The notes: generated from the letters alone by a model not told the origin. DNA of 23,525 bases from Rickettsia typhi (GCA_945874115.1 CAMCFD010000014.1:1-23525); one strand, 5' to 3'; positions 1-8,136 are shown, counted from the stretch's first letter. A program made the numbers and translations.

Positions 1-669
1 CACGGCGGCAAAGATCCTGGGACGATTGGAAATTATGCGCGAACTAAAGAAAAAAACATCACGCTGTCATACGCAAAAGAATTGGTGAAACATTTGGTTA
101 ATACGGGAAAATATAAAGTTTATATGACGCGCAATCAAGATGTCTTCGTGCCTTTAAAAGAAAGGGTCGAGAAGGCCAGAAAAGTTAAGGCCGATTTGTT
201 TATTTCGCTTCACGCCAACGCCGCAGAAGATTTAGGCGCACGCGGATTTTCTATTTATACTTTGTCAGAAACGGCGTCAGACAAACAGGCGGAAATGCTT
301 GCTCGCAAAGAAAATCGCTCCGACATTATTTCGGGAATTAACTTCGAAAATGCCAGTTTTGATATTCTTAAAACCCTTATTGACATGTCACAGCGAAGCA
401 GCATGAATTATTCGTCGCGCTTCGCCGACATTGCCATTAAGTCGGTTCGTAAACAAGAAATCGATATTTTACACAACACACATCGATTCGCCGGATTTAT
501 GGTTCTAACAGCTCCAGACATGGTTTCAATCTTAATTGAACTTGGCTATTTGTCGAATAAATCTGAAGAGAAACAGCTTAACAATTTGGTTTACAAAAGA
601 AAAATCGTCAAAGGTTTAGTTGATTCAATTGATGAATATTTTACATTTAATACAACTTCGCACCAATAA
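1..669 (+). CDS. amiC: N-acetylmuramoyl-L-alanine amidase, AmiC type (5' truncated)
   Basis: The reading frame is open from base 1, so the gene starts before the window and the in-frame ATG at 82 is internal. The first residues, HGGKDPG, are the classic Amidase_3 motif carrying the first zinc ligand (His1). Glu17 in the ARTKEKNITL segment and His71 in FISLHANA are the expected further ligands, and the ELGYLSN segment near the C-terminus carries the expected catalytic Glu. About 222 residues are visible, essentially the whole catalytic domain with the usual insert between the second His and the Glu. The family is periplasmic and cuts the amide bond between MurNAc and the stem peptide during daughter-cell separation. 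The signal peptide and any AMIN domain lie outside the window. It sits 109 bp upstream of PBP1A, pairing a wall-cutting with a wall-building enzyme. The family call is firm; the choice of AmiC over AmiA/B is from overall resemblance. Confidence 0.93.
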   Translation, partial: HGGKDPGTIGNYARTKEKNITLSYAKELVKHLVNTGKYKVYMTRNQDVFVPLKERVEKARKVKADLFISLHANAAEDLGARGFSIYTLSETASDKQAEMLARKENRSDIISGINFENASFDILKTLIDMSQRSSMNYSSRFADIAIKSVRKQEIDILHNTHRFAGFMVLTAPDMVSILIELGYLSNKSEEKQLNNLVYKRKIVKGLVDSIDEYFTFNTTSHQ

Positions 670-737
670 TTAGCTATAATTTTTTGATTGGTAAATAGTA
701 TAAGGCGAAAATTTAGATAGATTTTTCTAAAAAATAT

Positions 738-746
738 TGTTATAAT
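738..746 (+). promoter_or_regulatory. Extended -10 promoter candidate for mrcA
   Basis: TGTTATAAT is a perfect -10 hexamer (741-746) preceded by an extended TG at 738-739, 32 bp before the mrcA ATG. The -35 region at about 718-723 is poor, which is tolerable for an extended -10 promoter. A second TATAAT lies at 675-680, directly after the amidase stop codon, and is less well placed. No terminator separates the amidase from mrcA, so read-through is also possible. Confidence 0.45.
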
Positions 747-778
747 TTTTTGAAAATAATTTTATAAAAAATAAAAAA

Positions 779-3238
779 ATGACACAAAAAAAATCATCTG
801 TAAAAAAGATTTTAAAAATCGCGATAATTTTTTCCCTGCTTTCTGTGGTAGGAATCGGCTCTGTCTTGTTTTATTACGTCAAAAAAAATGTCGACAGCTT
901 GCCCGATTATGAACAGCTGCGTGATTATACACCAATTATTACGACCAGACTTTATGCTGCTGACGGCGCTTTGATAAGTGAATATTCTAAAGAAAAAAGA
1001 ATTTTTGTTCCTGTTCAACTGATCCCAAAAAATCTTATCAATGCTTTTATTGCGGCCGAAGATTCTAATTTTTATCAAAATTCTGGAATTGATTTATTTG
1101 CGATTTTTAGAACTGCGGTTAAAAATGCGATCGGTTTTGTTAGGGGTCAAGAATCTATGGGTGGCGCTTCGACTATAACGCAACAGGTTGTGAAGAATTT
1201 TCTTTTAACGCGCGAAAAAACAATCGAGCGCAAAATTAAAGAAGCGATTTTGGCTTATAAAATGACAAAATCATTTGAAAAAGACAAAATTTTAGAGCTT
1301 TATCTAAACCAAATTTATTTGGGTTCTGGCGCTTATGGCGTTGCTGCGGCATCAGAAGTTTATTTTGATAAATCAATCGATGATTTAAAAATTGAAGAAG
1401 TTGCCTTGCTTGCAACTTTGCCAAAAGCGCCGTCGAGACTCGATCCGCGAAAAAATATTGAGAAGGCGAAATATCGTCGCGACTGGGTTATCGAGCGCAT
1501 GGTTGACGAGGGTTTCATAACCGAGCAAGAAGGGCGAGACGCAAAAGAGCAACCGATTGTCCTTAAATTGCAAAAAGATGACGGCGATTTTACTCAAGCT
1601 AATTTCTTCGCTGATAGTGTTAAGAAAGAATTAACGCAATTTTACGGATCTGACAATGTGTTTGAAGACGGGATTTTTGTGCGCACAACTCTTGATTCGC
1701 GACTGCAGAAAATCGCCAACCAAGCTTTAAGTAAAGGAATTGAAGAATATGACCAAAAGCACGGATATCGCGGGGTTATAGCTTCTATTAATACTGCGGA
1801 TAAAAGTTCGACGCAGGCGGTTGAAGAGCTTAGAAAAGTTCAGATTACAAAATTATACAAACCAAATTGGAGTAAAGCTGTTGTGATGGCTGTTCATAGT
1901 GATTCTGCGACGATTAGCACCGATACTTCTGAAATTGGCGCGATAAAAATTGAGTCTATGAAATGGGCAAGAAAATATATCAATATTAATGCACTTGGGC
2001 CAGAAGTTAAAAAAGTCAGTGACGTTTTAAAAATTGGTGACGTGATTTTGGTCGAGAAGAAAAATAATGACTTTATTTTACGACAAATTCCCGAAGTTAA
2101 TGGCGCATTTTTAGCGATGGATCCTCATACTGGAAGGGTTTTGGCGATGATGGGTGGTTATGTTGATATGCCTAATCAGTTTAACCGCGCGACTCAAGCC
2201 TTAAGACAGCCGGGTTCGACCATGAAGACTTTTGGTTATTTGGCGGCACTTGAAAACGGAATGACTCCAGCCTCGATAATCATTGACGAGCCTATTTCGT
2301 TGAATCAAGGTGGAGATTTGCCGCCTTACAATCCAACTAACTATTCTGGCGAATTTTATGGCCCAACAACTTTGCGTCAAGGTCTTGAAAAGTCACAAAA
2401 CGTCACGACCGTTAGAATGGCCGATCAAGTTGGTCTAGACAAAGTTGTTGAAGTTGTAAAAAGACTTGGTGTTAACGATAATCCACAAAAAATTTATTCA
2501 CTGGTTTTGGGTTCAACCGAAACAAGTTTGATAAAACTTTTGACCGCATATTCAATAATGATTAACGGTGGAAAGAAAATATCGCCATCAATTATTGAGA
2601 AAATTCAAGATCGCGATGGCTCAACAATTTATCGTCGTGATCAAAGAAGTTGCGCCGAATGTATTGTCGTTGGTGATTCTGCTGGCTCACTTCCGGTTTT
2701 GCCAGATTTAAGACCGCGCGTTATTGATGATGCGACTTCTTACCAAATCACTTCAATGTTGCAAGGCGTTATCGAAAGAGGAACGGCGGCGCGCGCACGA
2801 GGGATTGGAAAAATTATGGGCGGAAAAACCGGAACGACCAATAATTCTTACGATTCTTGGTTCGTTGGTTTTTCTCCTGATTTAATCGCCGGCGTTTATG
2901 TCGGATTTGACAATCCGCAAAATCTCGGAAACCAAGAAACTGGTGCTTCAGTAGCTTTGCCAATTTTTATCGATTTCATGAAAGATGCGTTAAAAGACAC
3001 TCCTTCTAAGCCGTTTCGCGTTCCTAATTCGGTGAAGTTTGTGAAAATTGATCGCACAATCGGAAAATTTCCAACTCCTTCAACACCACGCGAAAATATA
3101 TTTTTCGAAGCTTTCAAAAATAGCGACGATATAAATTCGGCACTATCTCAAAATATTTTTGATAGAATAATCGGCGGTTCTGAATCGAGTGAAAACGAAG
3201 ATGAGAAGGAAAATATTGAACCAAGCGGAATATATTAA
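779..3238 (+). CDS. mrcA: Penicillin-binding protein 1A, bifunctional transglycosylase/transpeptidase
   Basis: An 819-residue class A PBP that polymerises lipid II into glycan strands and crosslinks the stem peptides on the periplasmic face of the inner membrane. A single N-terminal anchor helix spans about residues 12-34. The GT51 domain follows: the catalytic Glu94 lies in an EDSNFY motif, then GGASTITQQ and the RKIKEAILA helix. An OB-like insertion occupies roughly 335-435. The transpeptidase domain has SxxK at Ser480-Lys483 (GSTMK), SxN at 539-541 (SQN) and KTG at 683-685. All key residues are intact and the length is normal for the family. The ATG has no Shine-Dalgarno sequence, only an A-rich leader. 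The stop codon lies inside an 11-bp tandem duplication, and a strong hairpin terminator follows. Confidence 0.97.
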   Translation: MTQKKSSVKKILKIAIIFSLLSVVGIGSVLFYYVKKNVDSLPDYEQLRDYTPIITTRLYAADGALISEYSKEKRIFVPVQLIPKNLINAFIAAEDSNFYQNSGIDLFAIFRTAVKNAIGFVRGQESMGGASTITQQVVKNFLLTREKTIERKIKEAILAYKMTKSFEKDKILELYLNQIYLGSGAYGVAAASEVYFDKSIDDLKIEEVALLATLPKAPSRLDPRKNIEKAKYRRDWVIERMVDEGFITEQEGRDAKEQPIVLKLQKDDGDFTQANFFADSVKKELTQFYGSDNVFEDGIFVRTTLDSRLQKIANQALSKGIEEYDQKHGYRGVIASINTADKSSTQAVEELRKVQITKLYKPNWSKAVVMAVHSDSATISTDTSEIGAIKIESMKWARKYININALGPEVKKVSDVLKIGDVILVEKKNNDFILRQIPEVNGAFLAMDPHTGRVLAMMGGYVDMPNQFNRATQALRQPGSTMKTFGYLAALENGMTPASIIIDEPISLNQGGDLPPYNPTNYSGEFYGPTTLRQGLEKSQNVTTVRMADQVGLDKVVEVVKRLGVNDNPQKIYSLVLGSTETSLIKLLTAYSIMINGGKKISPSIIEKIQDRDGSTIYRRDQRSCAECIVVGDSAGSLPVLPDLRPRVIDDATSYQITSMLQGVIERGTAARARGIGKIMGGKTGTTNNSYDSWFVGFSPDLIAGVYVGFDNPQNLGNQETGASVALPIFIDFMKDALKDTPSKPFRVPNSVKFVKIDRTIGKFPTPSTPRENIFFEAFKNSDDINSALSQNIFDRIIGGSESSENEDEKENIEPSGIY

Positions 3239-3251
3239 AGATATATTAAAG
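3230..3251 (+). repeat. 11-bp tandem duplication across the mrcA stop codon
   Basis: The unit ATATATTAAAG occurs twice head to tail (3230-3240 and 3241-3251). The mrcA TAA at 3236-3238 lies in the first copy and an equivalent TAA in the second. It looks like a recent slippage duplication at the 3' end of the gene that left the protein unchanged. Confidence 0.85.
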
Positions 3252-3288
3252 AATTGCTAATTGATTTTTTTCAATTAGCAATTTTTAT
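3252..3288 (+). terminator. Rho-independent terminator of mrcA
   Basis: A perfect 13-bp inverted repeat (3252-3264 with 3271-3283) encloses a six-T loop and is followed by a T-rich run with a single A. On the + strand it follows mrcA by 13 bp. Read on the - strand, the stem is followed by CTTTAATATA rather than a U-tract, so it probably serves mrcA and not the convergent ftsA. Confidence 0.85.
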
Positions 3289-3386
3289 TTTCCCGACTGT
3301 TGTTGTTAGGTGAATTTTGTTTTTTGCAACAAGGTCGTGATACTGGCGAAAACTTTTTGTTGGCTAAAAAAGGAAATATTCCGAGT
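3289..3386. other. Convergent intergenic segment, open in several frames
   Basis: These 98 bp lie between the mrcA terminator and the ftsA stop codon. They are visibly richer in G and C than other gaps here and contain few stop codons in several frames on both strands, unlike typical AT-rich spacer. One + frame reads through phrases such as GRDTGENFLLAKK. No start codon, ribosome binding site or known family was recognised. It could be a decayed gene fragment, a dispersed repeat or an ftsA 3' UTR. No function is claimed. Confidence 0.3.
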
Positions 3387-4619
3387 TTAAATCGAAGCTA
3401 ATTTATCAATCAAAGTTTTAAACCAACCACCTTTAATTTCGAAGCTGCCTTTAATCTTCTCGCGAAGAAGTAGATTCTTCGAGAAATATAACATTCCAAG
3501 CGCGCAAGAATAAATCGGAAAATCAAGCTCTTCTGGAATATCTTTTATTTGTGAAGGAAACCCAATTCTAACATTTTTCTCAAAAATTTCTTGCGATAAT
3601 TTGTCAATTCCAATTATAGCGCAAACGCCGCCAGTTAAAACAATATTGTTGATTAAAAAGCTCGGAACACCAGATTTTTCAATGGTTTCCTTCGTTGCCT
3701 CAAGAATTTCTTCAATTCGACAAGTCATAATTTCACACAATTCTCTTTTAGTGAATTTCATCATCGAATTATTTTCATTGTCGGTGATGCGGAATTTTAT
3801 AATTTCATTTTCTTCAATCGGGCTGATTAAAAGTGTTGCGTTAAGATTTTTTATTTTCTCGGCAATGTTAAAATTAATTCCAAGAATCGTCGCTATGTCT
3901 TTGGTTATGTGGTTTCCGCCAATTGGAACGCTTCCGACATAAACTAATTTTCCTTCAAGTAAAAGTGAAAAAGAAGTTACGTCGCCGCCAAAATCGATTA
4001 ATAATGTTCCAAGATTCATTTCATTTTCACTTAGACATGCAAGTGAAGAAGCATAAGGCTCGACGATATAATTATTGATTGAAAGTTGACATCTTTTTAG
4101 GCAATTTTCAATGTTGCGAATTGTGGTTTGTGAAGTTGAAACAGCGTGAAATTTCGCAAAAAGTTTATTGCCTGACATATAGCGCGGATTCTGCACTGGC
4201 GACGAATCGTCAATATGATATTGCAGCGGAATAAGGTGAATCATTTCGCGATGTTCTCGTCTAAACTGGTTTCTAACTTTGCCAGCAAGGCTTGAAATGT
4301 CGGACGATTTTACCATTTCTGAGGCAATCTTAACATTTTCTTCAATGCGGTTTGACTTAACTTGGTTTCCCGAAATGCTCACCAAAAGGCGCCCAATGTT
4401 TAATCCCGCCATTCTTTCAGCTTCAGAAACTGCATTAGTTATTGATTTTTGTGCCAATCTCATATCAGAAATTGCTCCAGCAGAAATGCCCCGCGATTCT
4501 TTGTGCGAATATCCTAAAATTTTTATCGTTTCATTATCAATTGCCGCAATCACGCACATCAGTTTAGATGAGCCAATATCTAGGCACGCGATGATTTTCC
4601 CTTTTGAAATTTTCGACAT
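3387..4619 (-). CDS. ftsA: Cell division protein FtsA
   Basis: A 410-residue actin-fold ATPase that tethers FtsZ filaments to the inner membrane and recruits later divisome proteins. The N-terminal phosphate-1 motif is CLDIGSSK. The second phosphate-binding strand is LLIDFGGDVTS, and the adenosine motif is NIVLTGGVCAI. The FtsA-specific 1C (SHS2) domain lies between the first two motifs. The C-terminus (GGWFKTLIDKLASI) is amphipathic, as expected for the membrane-targeting helix. Length is normal. It is the last gene of the - strand run, 30 bp after ftsQ. ftsZ, which often follows ftsA, is not found here; the next gene is the convergent mrcA. The ATG is preceded by an A/T-rich leader without a Shine-Dalgarno sequence. 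Confidence 0.95.
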   Translation of the reverse strand: MSKISKGKIIACLDIGSSKLMCVIAAIDNETIKILGYSHKESRGISAGAISDMRLAQKSITNAVSEAERMAGLNIGRLLVSISGNQVKSNRIEENVKIASEMVKSSDISSLAGKVRNQFRREHREMIHLIPLQYHIDDSSPVQNPRYMSGNKLFAKFHAVSTSQTTIRNIENCLKRCQLSINNYIVEPYASSLACLSENEMNLGTLLIDFGGDVTSFSLLLEGKLVYVGSVPIGGNHITKDIATILGINFNIAEKIKNLNATLLISPIEENEIIKFRITDNENNSMMKFTKRELCEIMTCRIEEILEATKETIEKSGVPSFLINNIVLTGGVCAIIGIDKLSQEIFEKNVRIGFPSQIKDIPEELDFPIYSCALGMLYFSKNLLLREKIKGSFEIKGGWFKTLIDKLASI

Positions 4620-4649
4620 TTTATTTTAACAAAATAATATTTTTTAAGT

Positions 4650-5528
4650 CTATTTCTTATTATCCTTATATTCAAGATAAGTTTTTTTATCTATTCTTAA
4701 ATCGATAACTTCAAGATCTTTAAGTGCACCCTTGGTGTTATAAATTCTAATTAAATTTTGCCAAGCTTCATCTAAATTTGACGAAGGAAGTTTCGCTAAA
4801 ATGCCATTTGAAAAGCGGATATTCCACCTTCTATTTCCAACCCAAGTTGCAGAATAAATATCGGCGCTGATTTCGGGGTTTGTCGTCAAAATATTAAAGA
4901 GAGATTTTACGTTCAAATTTGCGTCTCTTCCTGATAAAATTATAAGATATTGAAATTCTTCATCATCGTCGATGCTGACTTTATTTCCTTCGCGATCGAT
5001 GACATATTTTTTTGCACCATCTTGCCAAATTGCAAAAGGATTATATTCGACAATGACAATGTTTAAATGGTTTGGCAGAGTTCTTGAAATATTAATTTTA
5101 TCAACCCATTCTTGATTTTTCTTGATATTTTGCGCCAAAAGCTTAATCAATGAGTCTGATTTTTTATAGCTATTATTTTTTGCAAAATCTTTTTTTGTTT
5201 CTTTTATTATTTCAAGAATTTTTTCTTCTTCAATTCTTTTTAATCCTGTAATTTGAATCGAACTAAAATCATAATTATCAAGGTTTAAATGGTGAAAAAA
5301 ATAAGAAGATGTTTTGAAATATATTTTATCGAGTGCGTCTGGCTTAAATAATTTTAGTGTAAAAAATGTGATAATTATTAGTGATAAAAAAATCAAAACA
5401 AATCGAACAAAATAAGGAAAAATTATAGTATTGAAAAAGCCTCTAATCTTTCTAATTGTTGCGTTATGGAAGATAAAGTCTTGAATTTTATCTTCAAGTT
5501 TTTTTGTGTAAAAATTTAAATTCCGCAT
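4650..5528 (-). CDS. ftsQ: Cell division protein FtsQ
   Basis: A 292-residue bitopic protein with a cytoplasmic N-terminal tail of about 35 residues, one transmembrane helix (about 37-61) and a periplasmic domain. That domain opens with a POTRA-like segment containing ITGLKRIEEEKIL and continues with the FtsQ beta domain (SRTLPNHLNIVIVEYNPFAIW, a typical phrase). FtsQ links early and late divisome components with FtsB and FtsL in the periplasm. The start overlaps the end of ddl by 13 bp, indicating translational coupling, and ftsA follows after 30 bp. The conserved order ddl-ftsQ-ftsA supports the call as much as the sequence, which is quite diverged and lysine/isoleucine-rich. Confidence 0.93.
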   Translation of the reverse strand: MRNLNFYTKKLEDKIQDFIFHNATIRKIRGFFNTIIFPYFVRFVLIFLSLIIITFFTLKLFKPDALDKIYFKTSSYFFHHLNLDNYDFSSIQITGLKRIEEEKILEIIKETKKDFAKNNSYKKSDSLIKLLAQNIKKNQEWVDKINISRTLPNHLNIVIVEYNPFAIWQDGAKKYVIDREGNKVSIDDDEEFQYLIILSGRDANLNVKSLFNILTTNPEISADIYSATWVGNRRWNIRFSNGILAKLPSSNLDEAWQNLIRIYNTKGALKDLEVIDLRIDKKTYLEYKDNKK

Positions 5529-6442
5529 TTTGCTGAGTTTATTAAATATTCAACAATTTCTTCAAATGAAATTCCTACATGTTTGGCGATTTTTGGAACC
5601 AAAGAAGTTGCCGTAAAACCGGGATGAGTGTTGACTTCAAGGAAATAAAATTGATTATCGCCGCCATTTTTATTGTTTAAAATAAAGTCGATGCGACTAA
5701 CGCCAGAACAGCCAAAATCGTTATGAATTTTTGTGGCAATCTTTAAAACTTCATCATATTTTTCTTTAGAAATTTCGGCCGGCATAATATAATCGGTCAT
5801 TCCAGCGGTATATTTACATTCATAGTCATAAAATAATTTTTTTGGCCTAACTTCGATGGCGCCAAGTGCTTTGCGGTCCATTACGGCAACTTGAATTTCT
5901 TGTCCGGCGATATATTTTTCGATTATCATTTTATCGCCAAATTTCCATTCATAATTTTTTATGTCAAAATTATGTTCGTTAAGAATAACTTCAACTCCAA
6001 CACTAGAGCCTTCATTAACGGGTTTTATAACGAAAGGTTTACCGATTTTTGCAATTAATTCTTCATTTTTTTTGCCATCTTTTTCTAAGATTTCTGAGCT
6101 TGGAATTCTGATTCCAAATGATTCGCAAATTTTTGCGGTCAAAATTTTGTCCATACAAATTGACGAGGCTAAAATTCCTGAGTGAGTGTAGGGAATGTTT
6201 AAAATATCGAGCAAACCCTGAACACGACCGTCTTCGCCATATTGTCCATGAAGCGCGTTGAAAACGACATCTGGCTTGATTCTTTTTAAGTCATCGACAA
6301 TATTGCGCGAAAAATTTATTTTTTCTGCTTTATAGCCAAGATCGGTCAAAGCTTTATAAACAGCCTCTCCAGAGCGATTAGAAACTTCTTTTTCCGCATT
6401 CCAGCCGCCCATCAAAACGGCGATTAATTTATTTTTGTTCAT
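5516..6442 (-). CDS. ddl: D-alanine--D-alanine ligase
   Basis: A cytoplasmic ATP-grasp enzyme joining two D-Ala molecules for the peptidoglycan stem peptide. Visible motifs are GGWNAEKEVS at the N-terminus, NALHGQYGEDG, the ATP-binding KPVNEGSSVGV loop and the C-terminal EVNTHPGFTATSLVPK with metal and substrate ligands. I place the start at 6442 (MNKNKLIAVLMGG, 308 residues), matching the family. An upstream in-frame ATG at 6517 would add 25 residues translated from the body of the preceding gene and unrelated to Ddl. The chosen start overlaps the preceding reading frame by 14 bp. Neither murB nor murC, the usual upstream neighbours in many proteobacteria, is present here. Confidence 0.95.
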   Translation of the reverse strand: MNKNKLIAVLMGGWNAEKEVSNRSGEAVYKALTDLGYKAEKINFSRNIVDDLKRIKPDVVFNALHGQYGEDGRVQGLLDILNIPYTHSGILASSICMDKILTAKICESFGIRIPSSEILEKDGKKNEELIAKIGKPFVIKPVNEGSSVGVEVILNEHNFDIKNYEWKFGDKMIIEKYIAGQEIQVAVMDRKALGAIEVRPKKLFYDYECKYTAGMTDYIMPAEISKEKYDEVLKIATKIHNDFGCSGVSRIDFILNNKNGGDNQFYFLEVNTHPGFTATSLVPKIAKHVGISFEEIVEYLINSAKCGI

Positions 6443-6773
6443 CGTTAATTTGTTTAAGTTTCTCGTTTTTTGCAACAATTGCAGATTGTTTAAAGGCTCG
6501 ATTTCTTTCGCCCACAATCTCTTTTTCGGCGTTTACTTCTTTAAAAACATAATTGCATAACTCTACGAAACTTACGCGATTTTTCTTCGAAATTTCTTTT
6601 AGTTTTTGCAACGAATCCATAATTTCTTTAGGAACTTTTCCGCCATATTCTTTTGCAAGCCATTGGCTTTGAAACTGTATTGGATGAGATTCTTGAGCTG
6701 ATTCTCCAACATAAAAAACAATTGGAGCGACGCCATTTTTAAAGCTGCAATTAACCGTAAGTTTTTTTACCAT
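6429..6773 (-). CDS. Small conserved protein resembling DUF2610
   Basis: A 114-residue soluble protein without signal peptide or membrane helix. The first ~85 residues read like the DUF2610 family known from Rickettsia and other proteobacteria: a short beta-rich start, then HPIQFQSQWLAKEYGG and PKEIMDSLQKLKEI, then a helical segment with FVELCNYVFKEV. The last ~30 residues are charged and probably helical. I have no functional knowledge of this family. The gene is 10 bp after the carbonic anhydrase homologue and overlaps ddl by 14 bp, so it is part of the division operon and translationally linked to ddl. The family assignment is from memory of the pattern and should be treated as probable. 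Confidence 0.72.
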   Translation of the reverse strand: MVKKLTVNCSFKNGVAPIVFYVGESAQESHPIQFQSQWLAKEYGGKVPKEIMDSLQKLKEISKKNRVSFVELCNYVFKEVNAEKEIVGERNRAFKQSAIVAKNEKLKQINDEQK

Positions 6774-6783
6774 AAAATATTAT

Positions 6784-7323
6784 TTATTTATATTCGCTAG
6801 CTAGTTGCGCATAGTTATCGGCGGAAGTTTTTATAAAGTTTTTTTCTTCCTCACTTAAATTACGAAAGAATTTTGCGGGATTTCCAGCCCATAATTCGCC
6901 AGATTTCACAACTTTTCTTGGCGTCAAAACCGCGCCTGCCGCAAGCATTCCATATTCTTCGACGCGTGATAAATCCATAACCACAGCACCCATTCCGATG
7001 AAGGCGTTGTCTTCTATAATGCAAGCGTGAATTATGGCGCTGTGTCCGACCGTGACATTGCTTCCGATCAGTGCTGGCGCGCCTTCATTTCCAGTTTTGT
7101 TGGCCAAGTGATTTGCGCGCGTGACATGAATTACGGTGTTGTCTTGAATGTTGGTGTTTTCGCCGATTTTCACATTACAAACATCGCCACGAATAACGCA
7201 TCCATACCATATTCCGCTGTTTTTTCCGATAACGACATCGCCAGAAATAATTGCGTTATGTGCGACGAACGCAGAAGAGTCAATCTTTGGCAGAATTCCG
7301 CGATAAGGCAAAATATTGTTCAT
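6784..7323 (-). CDS. Gamma-class carbonic anhydrase / hexapeptide-repeat protein (YrdA-like)
   Basis: A 179-residue left-handed beta-helix protein. The family binds zinc or iron through three histidines at subunit interfaces of a trimer and reversibly hydrates CO2; many members are never shown to be active. The three ligands are present: His66 (VIHVT), His94 and His99 (VGHSAIIHACII). The conserved Arg45-Gly-Asp47 and Gln60-Asp61 pairs are also in place. Imperfect hexapeptide repeats run from about residue 20 to 140, ending in GELWAGNPAKFFR, typical for the group. There is a modest insert between the first His strand and the next coil (about 70-83). It starts 2 bp after trmD. A true carbonic anhydrase activity is inference. 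Confidence 0.88.
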   Translation of the reverse strand: MNNILPYRGILPKIDSSAFVAHNAIISGDVVIGKNSGIWYGCVIRGDVCNVKIGENTNIQDNTVIHVTRANHLANKTGNEGAPALIGSNVTVGHSAIIHACIIEDNAFIGMGAVVMDLSRVEEYGMLAAGAVLTPRKVVKSGELWAGNPAKFFRNLSEEEKNFIKTSADNYAQLASEYK

Positions 7324-7325
7324 TG

Positions 7326-8039
7326 TTATTTATTTTTTGATTGCAAATATTTCTCATATAAATCATTGCGCTTTTCTTTTGTAATTTCAACGGATTTTTT
7401 CAATCTCCAATCATTTATATTTTTATGGTGTCCCGATGTTAGAACTTCAGGAATTTCGCGACCTCGCCATGAAGAAGGCCTTGTATAATGCGGATATTCA
7501 AGCAAAAACTCACTTTCTTCCATACAAAACGATTCTTCTTTTATTGAATCTGACGCACCCAAAACCCCTTCACAATTGCGTAAAATAGCGTCGATAAGGA
7601 TGTAGGAAGCTATTTCGCCGTTTGAGAGAATGTAATCACCAATCGAAACTTCTTCAATTTTAAATTCGTCCAAAACGCGCTGATCAACGCCTTCATAGCG
7701 TCCACAAAGCAAAACAATCTCGCTTTCTTTAGCCATTTCGCAAGCCATTTTTTGCGTAAAAACCTTGCCGCGCGGCGATAAATAAAATATTTTTGGGTGC
7801 GAATTTTTGTCAATATTGGCTTCAATTGCATCAGCAATAACATCGGGCTTCAAAACCATGCCAGCGCCGCCGCCATAAGGAATATCGTCAACAGTTTTAT
7901 GAACGTCTTTGGCATATTTTCTGATGTTTATGGTTTCTAAACTCCATAATTTATTTTTCAAAGCGGTGCCCGTAATTGAAGAGCCAAGAGGGCCGGGAAA
8001 TAATTCTTCAAAAAGTGTCAAGATTTTAAAATTTATCAT
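7326..8039 (-). CDS. trmD: tRNA (guanine-N1)-methyltransferase TrmD
   Basis: A 237-residue SPOUT-family enzyme that methylates N1 of G37 next to the anticodon, preventing +1 frameshifting, with S-adenosylmethionine as donor. Recognisable blocks are the N-terminal FKILTLFEELFPG, YGGGAGMVLKPDV, the knotted cofactor-binding core with LLCGRYEGVD and SIGDYILSNGE, and the C-terminal YPHYTRPSSWRG and VLTSGHHKNINDWR. Length is normal. In many bacteria trmD sits in rpsP-rimM-trmD-rplS. Here it is the first gene of a run leading into ddl-ftsQ-ftsA. A promoter is readable just upstream (8075-8103). Confidence 0.97.
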   Translation of the reverse strand: MINFKILTLFEELFPGPLGSSITGTALKNKLWSLETINIRKYAKDVHKTVDDIPYGGGAGMVLKPDVIADAIEANIDKNSHPKIFYLSPRGKVFTQKMACEMAKESEIVLLCGRYEGVDQRVLDEFKIEEVSIGDYILSNGEIASYILIDAILRNCEGVLGASDSIKEESFCMEESEFLLEYPHYTRPSSWRGREIPEVLTSGHHKNINDWRLKKSVEITKEKRNDLYEKYLQSKNK

Positions 8040-8074
8040 TTTTTATTGATTGATAATTTAAGATATTTTAGTAT

Positions 8075-8103
8075 TATATAGCAAATTTACTAAATTACAT
8101 CAA
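8075..8103 (-). promoter_or_regulatory. Sigma70-like promoter of the trmD-ftsA gene run
   Basis: On the - strand, TTGATG (8103-8098) is followed after 17 bp by TATATA (8080-8075), preceded by TGC as an extended -10. Start of transcription would fall near 8068, giving a leader of about 30 nt before trmD. Confidence 0.6.
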
Positions 8104-8107
8104 AAAT

Positions 8108-8136
8108 TTGACTTTTACTTTTGAAAAAGGCAAAAT
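8108..8136 (+). promoter_or_regulatory. Sigma70-like promoter upstream of the 103-residue protein gene
   Basis: TTGACT (8108-8113) is followed after 17 bp by CAAAAT (8131-8136), 5/6 and 4/6 matches to consensus. The -35 element lies only 4 bp from the -35 of the divergent trmD promoter. Predicted leader is about 30 nt. Confidence 0.5.

Noticed and set aside
5516..6517. Longer 333-residue version of Ddl
   Set aside because: The extra 25 residues come from another frame of the preceding gene, and the family N-terminus starts at MNKNKLIAVLMGG.
7027..7488. 153-codon + strand frame over the carbonic anhydrase homologue and trmD
   Set aside because: It spans two well-supported genes on the other strand and has no recognisable domain.
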